From assembly GCA_003550325.1 (NCBI GenBank), contig QKWP01001208.1:76374-140373 (forward strand): DNA of 64,000 bases. The letters run 5' to 3'. The stretch's first letter is position 1; every line of letters begins with the position of its first letter. This document shows, piece after piece, positions 33,355 through 45,289 of this stretch. The notes under the pieces are model-generated. The model searched no databases and was not told where the DNA came from. It saw only the letters and a program-made list of their open reading frames with translations. Source of the stretch: Gigaspora rosea. Its lineage: Eukaryota > Glomeromycota > Glomeromycetes > Diversisporales > Gigasporaceae. The translations under genes were made by a program, and so were the position numbers.

Positions 33355-34905
33355 GGGAATATGTTTTTTGTGCACCTGCACGGTTGTGCACCCCTTGTCG
33401 ATCCACCACCCCGGTGACCCATATGTAAATCATATCAGGTATGCAAACACGCGTTTTTTTTATTTTGTTTTTTTCTAATATTTTTTTCTTGGCTTTTTGG
33501 ATTTTTTTTCTTGAAAGGACCAGGATAAGATAAGTGGTTTTTCTTTCGTTGTTTTTTTTTAACTAATACTAACTCTTTTTGTAAGTTATTCTCCATATTT
33601 TTGGTGAAAACTCCATGAATCTGCAACATGAGCGACGAAATCTAGACAGGCCGAATAACCTCATAGAATATAAAACACGGATCGACTTTTTTTATAGGTG
33701 GGGGTTTTTTTATTGTTTGCTTCTTTTTTTTTTTCTTGAATTAACTTTTTTTTCTTATTTAGGTTTAACTTCGTTGAAACTCGAATGGTGAAGATTAGAA
33801 CCAAGTTCTGTTGGGTTTTTTTATCGTTGCTTTTTTTTCTTTGCCGGCTTAAACTAATTCTTTTTCTCTTTTGTAGGTTTAGCTTCGTTGAAATGTCGAA
33901 TAATGGAATTAGAACACAGGACCTTGTAAGATCTGTTGGAGATTTTTTTTGTTGTTTTTTTTCTTGCTGGGTTGAACCAATTCTTTTTTTTTATATGTTT
34001 AGCTACGTTGAACTTCGTTGGAATGTAGCTTAGAACCAGACAGGACCTTGTAAGATCTGTTGGAAATTTTTTTTCATTGTTCGTTCTTTTTTTTTTTGTC
34101 GGGTTGAACCAATTCTTTTTTCTTTTGTAGGTTTAACTACGTTGAACTTCGTTGGAATGTAGATTAGAACCGGAGTCTTGTAAGATAAGTACTGTGGGAG
34201 GTTTTTTTTCATCGTTGCTTTTTTTTCTTTGTCGACTTTTAGTTTTTTCGTTGTTTGTTTTTTTTTCTTGTGGCCTGCACTAATTTTTTTCCTTGTAGGT
34301 TTAGGTTTGCTGGAACAACGGTATCATTATTGAACCTTCGCCGTTTCGGTGCTGCTATTGAGCCTTCATGGTTATGATTGGTTGAACTTTCCTTTTGCGG
34401 GTTTGTCGCTTTGTTTCGTCATTTTTCAGTGTCAACGTCGTTGTTGAAAGCCTTTGCTGGCAGGTTTCATCCTTTTGGCGTTGTTGTTGTTTGAATTTTT
34501 GTTATGTCTTTCTTGGGCTTGGAATTGATCGCATTGCATTATTGAAACATTATGTGATCGGTTATGGTTAGGGAAAGATAGTGGTTGAATTTTTTTTTTA
34601 ATAATCAAAAAGATAGTGGTTGAATTTTTTTTTTAATAATCGAAAAGATAGTGGTTGAATTTTTTTTTTTAATAATCAAAAAGATAGTGGTTGAATTTTT
34701 TTTTTTAATAATCGAAAATTATGTAATTTTTTTTAATAAAAAATGATATTTTTTAATCATTAAAAAAACAATTTTTTTACAAGTCTATGTTGATGGGTCG
34801 GAATGTTGGATGCTCAGTTTAACCCCGATTGACTTTTATGTGCTAAAATTTGATTGGTCGATCAAGGGGTGCACAACCATGCAGGTGCACGAAATTTTTA
34901 AACCC
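33355..34905. mobile_element. 1.55-kb element with long TIRs and internal minisatellites
   Basis: The ends share gtgcacctgcacggttgtgc and ccccttg followed by tcga, inverted at 34855-34890. GGG and CCC mark the likely outer limits, next to T-runs that could be a T-rich target duplication of about 9 bases. The interior has no real gene. It holds about four to five copies of a roughly 110-120-bp unit (33740-34310) with taggtttaactacgttgaac and ccttgtaagatctgttgga, and four copies of a 36-bp unit aaaagatagtggttgaattt (about 34576-34720). Confidence 0.75.
34576..34720. repeat. 36-bp minisatellite, four copies
   Basis: aaagatagtggttgaa followed by a T-run and aataatc(g/a)a is repeated four times in near-perfect tandem inside the larger element. 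Confidence 0.85.
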
Positions 34906-34914
34906 TTTTTTTAA

Positions 34915-35590
34915 AATATTTTCTTTGCAGTAAATAAATTATTAAATTTATTAAGCAGTTCTATAAACTCTTTTTTATATATATTACCTGACAAAAGTTT
35001 TTTGTACCTGTAATTTAATACAATAAAACTTTACAGTGTTGAAGTTTTAAGAACATGTAGTATTTTATAAGCCTATATTCTATAGAGCTGTTTATACTTT
35101 AATAATCATTGTATCAAATTTATATGAGCTAAATTTAAATGTTTATTATAATAAAATAGAAAAAATCTTCTAAAAGCCGATTTTAAATTAAAATTTTAAA
35201 ATTAAAAATTAGTAAATTTTAAGAAATAAAATTTTAAAGTTTATTTTAGAGCCTTGACACTATAGCTAAAAAAAAAAATTAAATTATCAAAAAAAAACTT
35301 TAAATTTTCATTTCTCAACAACCTTCTAACTAAATCGAATCAAATTTTTGTCACTTTAATAACAATACCAATATTTTATATTTCTTTTTTTTTTTTGCTT
35401 TAAAATTTTGGTAAAGTAAAATCTTATTATAACAAATTCCAGATGCGAGGAAACTTTGTCGGGCACTTAAATAAAATATTTTATAAAGAATAAATGACTT
35501 TATTGATTTTATGCCGATTGCAAAAATGTTATTTTCAAATTTACTAATGACATTAGTCAATAGACATAAATTGAGAAATGACTGATAATT
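34915..35590. other. AT-rich gap
   Basis: No feature recognised. The minus frame 35351-35617 overlaps a MITE end and is not convincing. Confidence 0.4.
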
Positions 35591-35592
35591 GA

Positions 35593-35890
35593 ATCCGTTA
35601 AATGGATTCGGAATCACCTTTAAGTTATTGCGCTTTGCAAAAATGTGTGACCTCTGCAGACCATGATGTCATGTAAAATCACACGACTCTAGAGGATTTT
35701 TCGATTCTTGAAGAATTTTAAAGATTTCGGATAAAATATAGACATTATTGATGAAAATTATGATCAATAAGGAATTAAAAAATCTCAGAAATTTTCCGCC
35801 ATCATCACCGTGAAAATCACAGGGTCACACTTTTTTGCAAAGCGCTATAATTCGAAATCCTTTACCGATTTGAGTGAATATAAAATTTCG
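35593..35890. mobile_element. MITE with TIR ending GCGCTTTGCAAAAA
   Basis: ttattgcgctttgcaaaaat on the left and ttttttgcaaagcgctataa on the right are inverted copies, followed inward by gtgtgacc and ggtcacac. Looser outward similarity (ccgttaaatggattcgg; gaaatcctttaccga) suggests that the ends extend to these coordinates. Non-coding. Confidence 0.65.
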
Positions 35891-36560
35891 TTTCAACATA
35901 AGTGCATTTAGGATCAACTTACATAGATTCTAAATCCATCAAGATTCTATTCCGACGTTCAACATAAAATATAAAGTATCAAAAAGAGAATATAAAAAAC
36001 ATTAGTTTCTTAATTTGTTTGATATCAAATATTTAAAATTCTCTAAATTTTTCAAATTATATAATTTTTTGAATTTTGAACTCTTGTTCATTAAAAATAT
36101 TAGATATTTAAAGTAAGCAATAAACATTAAAAATTACAAAGTAATATTATAATATTACTTTGCATTCTCTTTTATTTTTTGCTATTTGCTTTATTAAAAT
36201 ATCTAACTCTTGATTGAATGCAGTATTTTATGAATAAACCAATTTTAGTACGTATTATAAATGCAATATTGATAAATATAGAAAGTCCATGTATAAATGA
36301 CATGTCGAAGTATAGATACAAAATAAGCGATAATAACGATAATAAAGTATATCGATATTGATGTGTATAACTACAAAACCAGAAACGTGCAATACACAAT
36401 TTTCGGTAATGATGCAGAACAATATTATTTATTCAATATACTATAAATCAACTTTAAAATTTTTGACGATAGTTCAAAGTAAAAAGTATAATAGAATGTA
36501 AAAAAAAATTTGACAAAAATGACGTACAGTACGTATTATTCATACAAAAATATATTTAAT

Positions 36561-36749
36561 AGTTATTCGGCACAAAGTGCCGAATAACTGAGTTATTTGC
36601 TGTATGCTATTTGATTGGTTGATTTTAAGCGCCGAAGGTGCTTAAAATTCGACCAGTCAAATCATATGGCAAATAACGTAAGGTACAATAGTGTTCTAAT
36701 GCTAGTAAAGCGCAATAGCGCTTTGCTAGTATTAGAACACTATTGTACC
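36561..36749. repeat. Three adjacent hairpins
   Basis: Hairpin 1 (36561-36589) has 13-bp perfect arms. Hairpin 2 (36592-36677) has arms of about 38 bp with few mismatches. Hairpin 3 (36682-36749) has arms of about 32 bp and loop aata. They follow each other with 2-5 bases between. 35890-36560 is otherwise AT-rich with no convincing gene. Confidence 0.85.
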
Positions 36750-36949
36750 GATTATACGGCATTTATATTTGTTGGTTTTGCATTTACCGTTTGAGATTTT
36801 AAATTTTTATGCATGTGAGTTACACACGGTGTCCGGATATATTTTAAATCCATTCCGGTAAATGATTTCGGATAAATAGAGTTATATAATACGTAATATA
36901 TGATTCATAGGACATTCGTAATTTTATGTTAAACCAATATTAGCATAGA

Positions 36950-37317
36950 GATTAATACCTTATGGTTGTACAATACAGTGCTGGCTTAACGTAAATTATG
37001 TTTTTACCATTACTGAACTCAAAAAAAAAACTATACTGGACTCATTCTAACCCTTAAAAAGCTTAGCAAGATAAGCTATACGAGTTTTGCCAAATGAAAA
37101 TCTATTAAGTCACTTGATTTTCAAACGAATAGGTGAGGTTTTCAATTGATACAATTTTTTGTGGATGCACTACCTAAAGAACCGAAAAATTACTAGTAAG
37201 CACAGATTATAAATTATAAATTTTGATTATGTCATCCTAAATATAAAATTATTAAACGTACTGTACGAAGATCACGATATACGTATAAACGTAGGTACGT
37301 ACACCATTTACAAAATA
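36950..37317 (+). promoter_or_regulatory. 5' region of hydrolase copy A
   Basis: Shared with the region upstream of copy C (51890-52114): ctggcttaacgtaa/ctggcttgacgtaa, then aggttttcaattgatacaat and cgtaggtacgtacaccattta just before the start codon. No clear TATA box. It presumably holds the ancestral promoter. Confidence 0.5.
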
Positions 37318-38973
37318 ATGGCAACTCTTAAAATTATTTCACACAATTTCCCAGCTTCTTTAGATCGTAAAGTACCAGGAGAAGGTGGTCATCTCAGAAT
37401 CGCAGCTAATTCATATGTGACAACAGGCATTGATACAAAAAACAATGATGGCAAAATATCTCTTGTATTTGCACATGCTACCGGATTTCATAAAGAATTA
37501 TGGGATCCTATCATAAAATTGTTACATGAACGAAGACATCGATGGAACGGTGGAGATATGTGGTCTTTGGATTGTTCGAATCATGGAGATAGTGCAATTT
37601 TAAATAAAGATATTTTGCCCGATAAGTGTAAGTCCACTTAGCCATCTAGCTACATACATTATATATCGATACTTGTATTGAAATTTAATCGGATCACTTA
37701 ATTAGTTGTATGGTCCGACTGTGCTCAGGATATCCTTCAACTTATCAACGAGGCAAAAATTCAAAAACCAATTATTGGTATAGGGCATTCATTCGGTGGA
37801 ACTTCCATGTGAGAGAATTTTTATTCTATTTTATTAATATTTAATAGTTGTCACACTTTTTTCACGATTTTTAATAACTACAAATCACGTGATGTTTATA
37901 GGCTAATGGCAGAAATTTTTTGCCCTGGTACTTTTGCTAGTATTTTGGTTATTGAGCCTGTAGTTAGGCCTAATGATATTATCAAAGAATTTGCACTTCA
38001 AACTACAATCGTTACAAAAAGAGGAGACAGATGGCCAGATAGGTAAGAATGCTTATGATTTTTTTTAAAATACATGAATGCTAAAAAAAAAACAACCTTT
38101 ATCATAAAATTTAACAGAGAAGCAGCGCATGCTAATTTTAATAAGAGCAAATTTTTTCAAAGTTGGGACCCCGAAATGCTTAATCTATATGTTGTAAGTA
38201 ATAATAACTCTTTATCTATTTATTTTATTTACATTTTTAAAATTCAAATTAATGATTTATGAATCATAATATAGCAATATGGATTATATGAATTACCATC
38301 CGGTGAAGTTACATTAAAATGTTCTAAAAATCAAGAGTTTGTAAGTTTTTTTTTTTTTTATATTCCTTTTAATGTAACTCAAGGCTTATATAAATTTATT
38401 TTTTTATAACATCAGTATACATTTTTTTACGATTCAAGTGATCAACACTTTACATTTCATCAAATGTCGAAAATTCAATGCCCCATTCTATTTATTGTTG
38501 GTGATCGTTCAACTTACGAGTAAGCATTATAAGAGTATTATTTCTGATCAAAGGTTATAGTTTCTTAATAAGTGAGATTTTTTTCTCTGTAGTCGTAAAG
38601 ACAGCGCTCTTCATAAAATATCACAATGTCAACGTAGTGAGCTTATATCTGTAGATGCTGGACATTTGGTTAGTTAACCCATTTTTCGTTCTAAATATTT
38701 TCATCATAATCTTATAACGTGAATTTAACACTTATACAGGTGCCAATGGAAAAACCTGCGCAAGTTGGTAAGTCATTTTTTAAATTATTAATATCTTATC
38801 GACTTTTCTACTTTCTACTATTACTTATTATTATATCCATAGCTTACATTATTGAATATTTCGCTCGCAAATTTTCGAGAAATAATAATATTTCACAAAA
38901 AAATCTACCTAATATTTCACAAAAAAATCAACCTGAAGACAACAATTTACGTCCAGTTTTGGCCATGTTATAA
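37318..38973 (+). CDS. Alpha/beta-hydrolase, copy A (intact)
   Basis: Nine exons: 37318-37627, 37706-37808, 37902-38042, 38118-38193, 38275-38340, 38416-38519, 38593-38668, 38740-38767 and 38843-38973, giving 344 residues in frame. It is an alpha/beta-hydrolase of the fungal lipase/esterase type, resembling yeast peroxisomal Lpx1 in general layout. Visible parts are an oxyanion-type HATGF at 53-57, the nucleophile elbow GHSFGG with Ser132, VGDR with Asp262, and GHLVPMEKP with His291, so a Ser-Asp-His triad is plausible. No signal peptide. The substrate cannot be told. All introns are short GT-AG. The last one (38768-38842, 75 bases) has no stop and would encode a hydrophobic segment if retained. 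The start lies shortly after a shared 5' flank, and three further copies follow on the same strand. Confidence 0.88.
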
Positions 38974-39580
38974 TTATAATATTGTATAAATTACATATTG
39001 TACTGTACGTGCATAAAAATATATGCTTTTTGTTTGATTTACGAATTTACGAATATATAAGCTTTTTCTCTTAATTTCAAAAAAATAAGAAATAATAAAA
39101 AATTTTAGTACGTACCAAAAATGTGGATATCGATAAATATAGTAAGACCATGTATGAACTAGGAAAACAAGTGCTATTACAGCTGTTTTCATAAATTCTG
39201 GGTACCTAAAAATTTGCTCATTTCCCGAAATCTCTTCAATCCCGTTCTGAGAATAATCTAACTTTTCGAAAATACTTTGCTGTCCTTGAAACTTCGGTAC
39301 GGAGACAACAACGTGGTTTCCGAAAAATTAGATGATTCTTAGAACGAGACGAAGAGGTTTTGGGAAACGAATAAATTTATAGGTGTCCTGTAATGTCCGA
39401 AGCTAAAAAAAATAACGAGCAGCTATTTTGTGTGATTATCGCCAAATTTCAGTAAATAGTCTTATCTAGAGATTACCTCGTACCAAATTACATCGCACGT
39501 TTTATTCATGTAATAATTTAGCTATCAACTAAAAATTTTATATTAATAGTTTACTGATCATTAAAATTATCTTAATTGAA
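38974..39580. other. 3' flank of hydrolase copy A
   Basis: Similar words follow copies B and C (ttacatattgtacgtgcat; gataaatatagtaagaccat; cacctaaaaatttg). No gene; the minus frames here are shadows. Confidence 0.5.
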
Positions 39581-40370
39581 TGATTTGTTCGCAAAGAAAA
39601 TTAATAGACAAAAATAATTACAAAAAATATATATATTGTTTTGTCTCTCATTTTCGGAATAGAGCATCACTACGAAGAACATATACGGGGTATTGCCCCT
39701 TCTGCTATCGAACAACCTACGCAGTGATTCATAGCATCATATTACTTTTTTCTTTTTTTTAACTTTACTACTAAATTATATTGTCTGTCGCCCCACTATG
39801 ATCACGAGAAATCGGATAACATCCGATCATGCAATCTTATCCCAGAAGGCCATTCAAATTTATGTCACACATATTCTGGGCAAGGTGGAGGGCCGATGTA
39901 ACCAGAACGAAAGCCGGGTTCGCAGAAAAGACAAAAGTTGACTATTATCACTTCCACATACTTACTAATACATTATGCTTCAATTACCTTGCACCTAATC
40001 AATTCTCTCATACCGATACTAACTCAAATATCGATACTGATCAAATCTATCATTGTTCGGAGCGAAACGACGGGCTCTTAATTTCTACGCATAGTTGTGT
40101 TTTTTGATGATTTATTTGTCCTCATCTAAACACATAACGATAAAATCATTTTTCGTTATTTGTGTCAGACTTCTAAAGCTCCGGACTTATAACGGTTCGA
40201 TTCCTAGTATTTACATCATTGATCGTATTAGTAATAGCCAAAAATTACCTCATACTTTCGTTCGATGGACCGATCGAACATGTGATCATCACATGGTCAA
40301 TCAAGTAGCAGATGATTCAAGACCTCGATACTTACGCATCGAGCAGCTATTAAACTAAATACGTATATAT
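39580..40370. other. Less AT-rich segment of unknown nature
   Basis: Base composition is closer to coding than the surroundings, with two overlapping plus frames (39829-40107, 92 residues; 40095-40358, 87 residues) that show no low complexity and no family I recognise. The frames could be pieces of one broken gene. Copies B, C and D lack this segment in their flanks, so it looks like an insertion between A and B. Confidence 0.3.
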
Positions 40371-40379
40371 GATGCATAT

Positions 40380-41140
40380 GAACTGTTTTTACTATAGCCT
40401 ATCATTATTGAGCTCAAAAAAACTGTAACAGACTCATACTACCTAACCCTTAAAAAGCATCGTTTAACAAGATAAACTATATCGATGAGTTCTGACGATT
40501 CAAGTTTTCAATTGATGTATATGCCCTAAATAGAGTCATGATTAATTATTGGCAGTTAGAGTATTAAAATTATGATTTTTGCTTTAATGAGTGTCTATTC
40601 TGCACGATTCTGCAAGAAGGATTTAATTGATGAATATGCATCAAACCCATTAGATTATCTTAAAACTCATTAGATTATCGTCTAACTTATTAGCCTGGAC
40701 CTATTGAGACATGCTATTTGACATTGTTATTGTTATGAGTACGTACAGTACGTACGTACGTATGTAAATGTTAAAAATATAAATATTCTGTCTCAAAGCT
40801 ATAGTCAATTGTCTAATAAGCTGTCTGCCAGACAGTTGTATCGTCAAATAATCAATCCATCAAAAATTTTTGGGGTATCGGTATTAAAATTCTACGCCGC
40901 ACATTTAAGGTTTGCCAATGGACCAAAATATGGCTTAGCAGGGCTATGTCCATTGGACAATGTCCATTAATTATGTCATCTTAAATATAATATACGCGAC
41001 GAAATTGACAAAAAGGCTACAATTACTTTTGTATTTTAAATAAAAATAATCTTAATCTTATTCTAAATTGATATATGTAAAAAAATTAATTTTGAAAAAG
41101 TTGTCGATTTCGTCCCTTTTTCGAGCTCCTAGCCCATATA
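40380..41140. repeat. 5' region of hydrolase copy B, duplicated at copy D
   Basis: 40380-40970 corresponds to 55010-55500: shared are gatgcatatgaactgttt, aaaaagcatcg, cccattagattatc, gagacatgctattt and gagtacgtacgta. It contains ACGT-alternating stretches near 40740-40765. Confidence 0.65.
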
Positions 41141-41147
41141 CGTACGT

Positions 41148-41963
41148 TGTGATGGGCAAAATCGATCTAGCACAATCTGAATTCGGGCTGTGCTCAACTT
41201 CTATTTTTATTTTCTATTCTTATATGCATAGCTATTTCTATTTTTAGTTATATCACGAATCTCTTATGTCTTTTAAATTCTTTTTATCAAAAGATATAAA
41301 AGATATAAAAGATATAAAAGATATAAAAGATATAAAAGATATAAAAGATATAAAAGATATAAAAGATATAAAAGGTATAAAAGATATAAAAGATATAAAA
41401 GGTATAAAAGATATAAAAGATATAAAAGATGTAAAATAGTAAAAAGAATCTTTTGTAGCTTTTTAGTCTGTAATCAAAAAAGTATATAAGAGAGCTCAAA
41501 GCTCGCCTTGAAATAAAACAACTCAGTGAGAGTCAATTAGATAACTCACTTCGAGTTCTTTGAAAACCCAAACTCAGACTCCAATGTTGTGGAGTAGTAA
41601 CCTTCGAAATTAGAGTAGAAGTGTTGGTTGAATTAGTATAGAAAATCTTAATCCCGTGATCACGTAATATCGTTAAGTCTAACGATCAACGTAATAATCG
41701 TATTTATTCGAGACCCGAAAACCCGGAAGCCCAATCGGCAACCCGATAGCTCTTGTCTTGTGACCCTACTATACTTCTATCATCCTACGGAGGATATTAG
41801 CAAGACCCTACGAACCTCGAGACCCGGACCAAATCTTCCACGCCTCTTTCTGCCTGCCAAATCGAGGAACTAGGAGTCTTGGCCGATAGTTGTATAGAGT
41901 TTAGATTAGTTATAGGTGTTATTAGGGAGTTTTAGTATACGACCCCCGATTTACACGTTCACA
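41148..41963. mobile_element. Solo LTR (816 bp) just upstream of hydrolase copy B
   Basis: It begins TGTGATGGGC and ends GTTCACA (TG...CA), and is bracketed by acgtacgt on both sides (41140-41147, 41964-41971). The true duplication may be 4 bases, since the site is itself repetitive. Inside are a TATA-like agtatataagag (about 41481), a following aataaa (about 41511), and a 9-bp microsatellite. No internal retroelement sequence or second LTR follows, so it is a solo LTR. The right end is about 22 bases from the copy B start codon. Confidence 0.75.
41286..41437. repeat. 9-bp microsatellite (GATATAAAA)n
   Basis: About 16 units in tandem with a few G variants (ggtataaaa). The minus-strand frame made only of Ile-Phe-Tyr repeats is a translation of this and not a gene. 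Confidence 0.95.
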
Positions 41964-41985
41964 ACGTACGTACCTTTACAAAATA

Positions 41986-43590
41986 ATGCCAATTCTTAAA
42001 ATTATTTCACACAATTTCCCAGCTTCCTTAGATCGTCAAATACCAGGAGAAGGCGGTCATCTCAGAATCGCTGCAAATTCATATGTGACAACAGGCATTG
42101 ATACAAAAAACAATGATGGTAAAATATCTCTTATATTTGCAAATGCTACCGGATTTCATAAAGAATTATAGAATCCTATCATAAAATGTTACATGAACGA
42201 AGACATCGATGGAACGGTGGAGATATGTGGACTTTAGATTGTTCAAATCATGGAGATAGTGCAATGTTAAATCAAGATATTTTGCCTGAGAAGTGTAAGT
42301 CCATCTAGCCTTCTGGCTACATACGATATATATTGACATTGTAATGAAATTTAACCAGATCATTAAATTAGTTGTATGGTCCGACTTTGCTCGAGATATC
42401 CTTCAACTTAAAACCAATTATTGGTGTAGGGCATTCATTCGGTAGGACTTCCATGTGAGAGAATTTTTATTAATACTGTAAGAGTTGTCATTACTTTTTT
42501 TCGCTGTTTTTTAATAAATATAAATCACGTGATGTTTATAGGTTAATGGCAGAAACCTTTCGTCCTGGTACTTTGGCTAGTATTTTGGTCATTGAGCCTA
42601 TACTTAGGCCTACTGTCCTTAAAGTATTTGAACTTACACATACAACAGTTACAAAAAGAAGGGACAAATGGCCAGATAGGTAAGAATGCTTATGATTTTT
42701 AAAATACATGAATGCTAAAAAAACAACTTTTGTCATAAATTAATAGAGAAGCAGCGCATGCTAATTTTAGTAAGAGCAAATTTTTTCAAAGTTGGGACCC
42801 TGAAATGCTTAATCTCTATGTTGTAAGTAATAACTCTTTATCTATTTATTTATATGTATTTTTCTTTTATCATTTTAATTTAAATTCAAATTAATGATCT
42901 ATGAACTATAATATAGCAATATGGATTATATGAATTGCCATCCGGTAAAGTTACATTAAAATGTTCTAAAGATCAAGAGTTTGTAAGTTTTTTTTTTTTA
43001 TCCTATGTAATTCAAGGCTTATCTAAATTTATTTTATTTATAATATTAGTATACATTTTTTACGATAGAAGTCTTCAACATTCTACATTTCATCAAATGT
43101 CGAAAATTCAATGCCCTACTCTCTTTGTTGTTGGTGATAATTCGAACTTCGAGTAAGCATTATAAGAGAATTATTTTTGATCAATGTTATACATATCTTA
43201 ATAAATGTGGTTTTCCTTTGTAGTTATCAAGACCTGGCTTTTCATAAAATGTCACAATGTCAACATAGTGAGCTTATATCTGTAGATTCTGGTCATTTGG
43301 TTAGTTAACCATTTTTTCGTTCTAAATGTTTCATCACAATCTTATAACGCGAAATTAAACCTTATACAGGTGCCAATGGAAAAACCTGCGCAAATGGTGA
43401 GTCATTTCAAAATTATTAATATCCTATCGACACTCTACCTTCTACTATTACTCATTATTATGTCCATAGCTTACATTATTGAATATTTCGCACGCAAATC
43501 TTTGAAAAATAATGTTTTACAAACAAATCAATCTGAAGACAACAATTTACGTCCAGTTTTGGCGATGTTTAAATTACATATTGTACGTGC
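41986..43590 (+). pseudogene. Alpha/beta-hydrolase, copy B (dead)
   Basis: The same exon plan as copy A is followed throughout, but exon 1 has TGG changed to TAG (42169-42171) and, a few codons later, loses one T, shifting frame. Exon 2 lacks about 19 bases before KPIIG, and the nucleophile elbow reads GHSFGR. Later exons (GTFASILVIEP-like, SWDPEMLNLYV, QYGLYELPSGKVTLKCSK, EKPAQ and the YIIEYFARK tail) remain readable. Upstream sequence has been replaced by the solo LTR. It probably died after, or together with, that insertion. Confidence 0.9.
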
Positions 43591-43594
43591 ATAA

Positions 43595-44263
43595 AAATAT
43601 ATGCTTTTTATTTGATTTACGAATTTACGAATATACAGGCTTTTTCTCTTAGTTTCAATAGAAGTCAAAAAATAAGAAATAATAAATAAAACAATTTTAG
43701 TACGTACCATAAATATGAATATCGATAAATATAGTTAGACAATGTATGAGGCACCTAAAAATTTGCTCATTTCCAAAAACTTCTTCAATCTCGTACTAAG
43801 AAACACCTAACACGAGTAAATTCTAGGTGTAAATTTCTAGGTGTCCCAAAATTTATGAAGACAACTGATAATGTCCGAATCTAAAAATAATGAACAACTA
43901 TTTTGTGTTGCTTATCGGCAAATTTCAGTAAATATAGTCTTGTCTAGATGTACCTCGCGTGAAAATTACATCGCAAGTTGTATATGAGTCATGTAATAAT
44001 TTAACTATCAACTAAAAATTTTAATAGACAAAAATAATTGTATTATTTAGCGAGTAATACACAAAAAATATATATATATAAAGACGTATATATGATGCAT
44101 AAGAACCGTTTTTATTATAGTCTATTAAAAACATCGTTTAACAAAATAAACTATATGAATTCTGACAAGTGAAAACCTATAAGTCGCTTGATTTTCTGCA
44201 TAAGGTGTAAGGTAAAAAATTTTCAAGGTAATGATTTAATTAAGAGTTACAACACGTAAATTT
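43595..44263. other. 3' flank of hydrolase copy B
   Basis: Similar to the other copies' 3' flanks at first, then AT-rich. No gene. Confidence 0.45.
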
Positions 44264-44800
44264 TTGAGCTTTATGAAAAAAGATAGTTTTCACTTCTAAC
44301 ATTTGTATCTTACAATATAATTAGTATTCTTATTAAAACAAAAAATTTTTGTTATTTCATATTTTTATAATATCTATATTTTCCTTTTACGGCAAAAAAC
44401 CTTCTGAAGTATCTTATTTTGAAAATGGCATTTTGACTATCGACGAAATCCAACTCAATGCTAGGATTCTTTTGCATTATATAATGGTTATACATTTAAT
44501 ATTTAATTATTTTCATCTATCTCCATTTAATTGAATATAGATTGAATTGTCATAAGCAATTAAAAGATCTAAACTGAATTCGCTTTCGAACTCAATAATT
44601 GCTTAAAAGGTTTTTCATATAGTCTCTTGATAATGGCTAAATGGTATTTAAATTTCATTTAGAAAATGTAAAGAGATTAATTTTCACTTTATTCATATTT
44701 TCTAACTAGATATTATTTTAAGGGTTGACTATAAAATATTGATCACAGTTCAGAGATAAAATGCGATTTTGATTTGATTATATAAACTAATTAGTTTGCT
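44264..44800. repeat. Left 0.5-kb inverted repeat
   Basis: Inverted and diverged copy of 51228-51771. Shared words include ctttatgaaaaaagatag, tacaatataattagtattct, atagtctcttgata and aaaatattgatcacag. The small plus frame 44349-44534 lies inside it and is broken in the partner, so I do not call it a gene. 44800-45290 has no feature recognised. Confidence 0.8.
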
Positions 44801-45289
44801 ACTACATTTACATTTATGTCAAAGTTTCTGATATGCTTAGTTATTTTTAGTTCCGTTAAAATTTGATAATCTTCTCGTCAATTTTTAAGTTCTTCCGCTA
44901 ACCGTTTTTCCGAATCTTTGTTCAAACATTGTTTTATCCTTATCAGGTTCACAAAACATTATGAAGCTTCGTTGTTAATGGGTGGTTGTATTATTTGACT
45001 TATAATTGCATAATATAGCTTTACTTTCCACATGATTCATGCTGAATGAGTACGTAGTTATTGTCTGCTTCGCATTCAATATATATTCTATACATAAAAC
45101 CAAATCCTTATTCGCAACCATCCGCATAATTTGATCGTATAAAGATTAATTAAGTTATGAATATGCTTTATCATTTAGTTTGTAATATAAATCGTATATT
45201 GTGTTCGTTAATATTTCTGCAAATTATTTTTGTTCATTGACAAAAGATCTGAATTGTTTTTAACCTACAGCAATGGGAGATTTAGATTT

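Noticed and set aside
38719..38973. A separate small membrane protein of 84 residues
   Set aside because: It is the last two exons of hydrolase copy A read through the intron. Copy D has a stop there, so it is an intron and not a gene of its own.
40190..40205. ggttcgattcc resembles a tRNA B box
   Set aside because: The flanks do not pair as a T-arm, and no A box or acceptor stem fits upstream or downstream.
41287..41499. Minus-strand ORF made of Ile-Phe-Tyr repeats
   Set aside because: It is a direct translation of a 9-bp microsatellite inside an LTR.
44349..44534. 61-codon ORF in the left inverted repeat
   Set aside because: The frame is not kept in the partner repeat at 51.2-51.8 kb and has no family.
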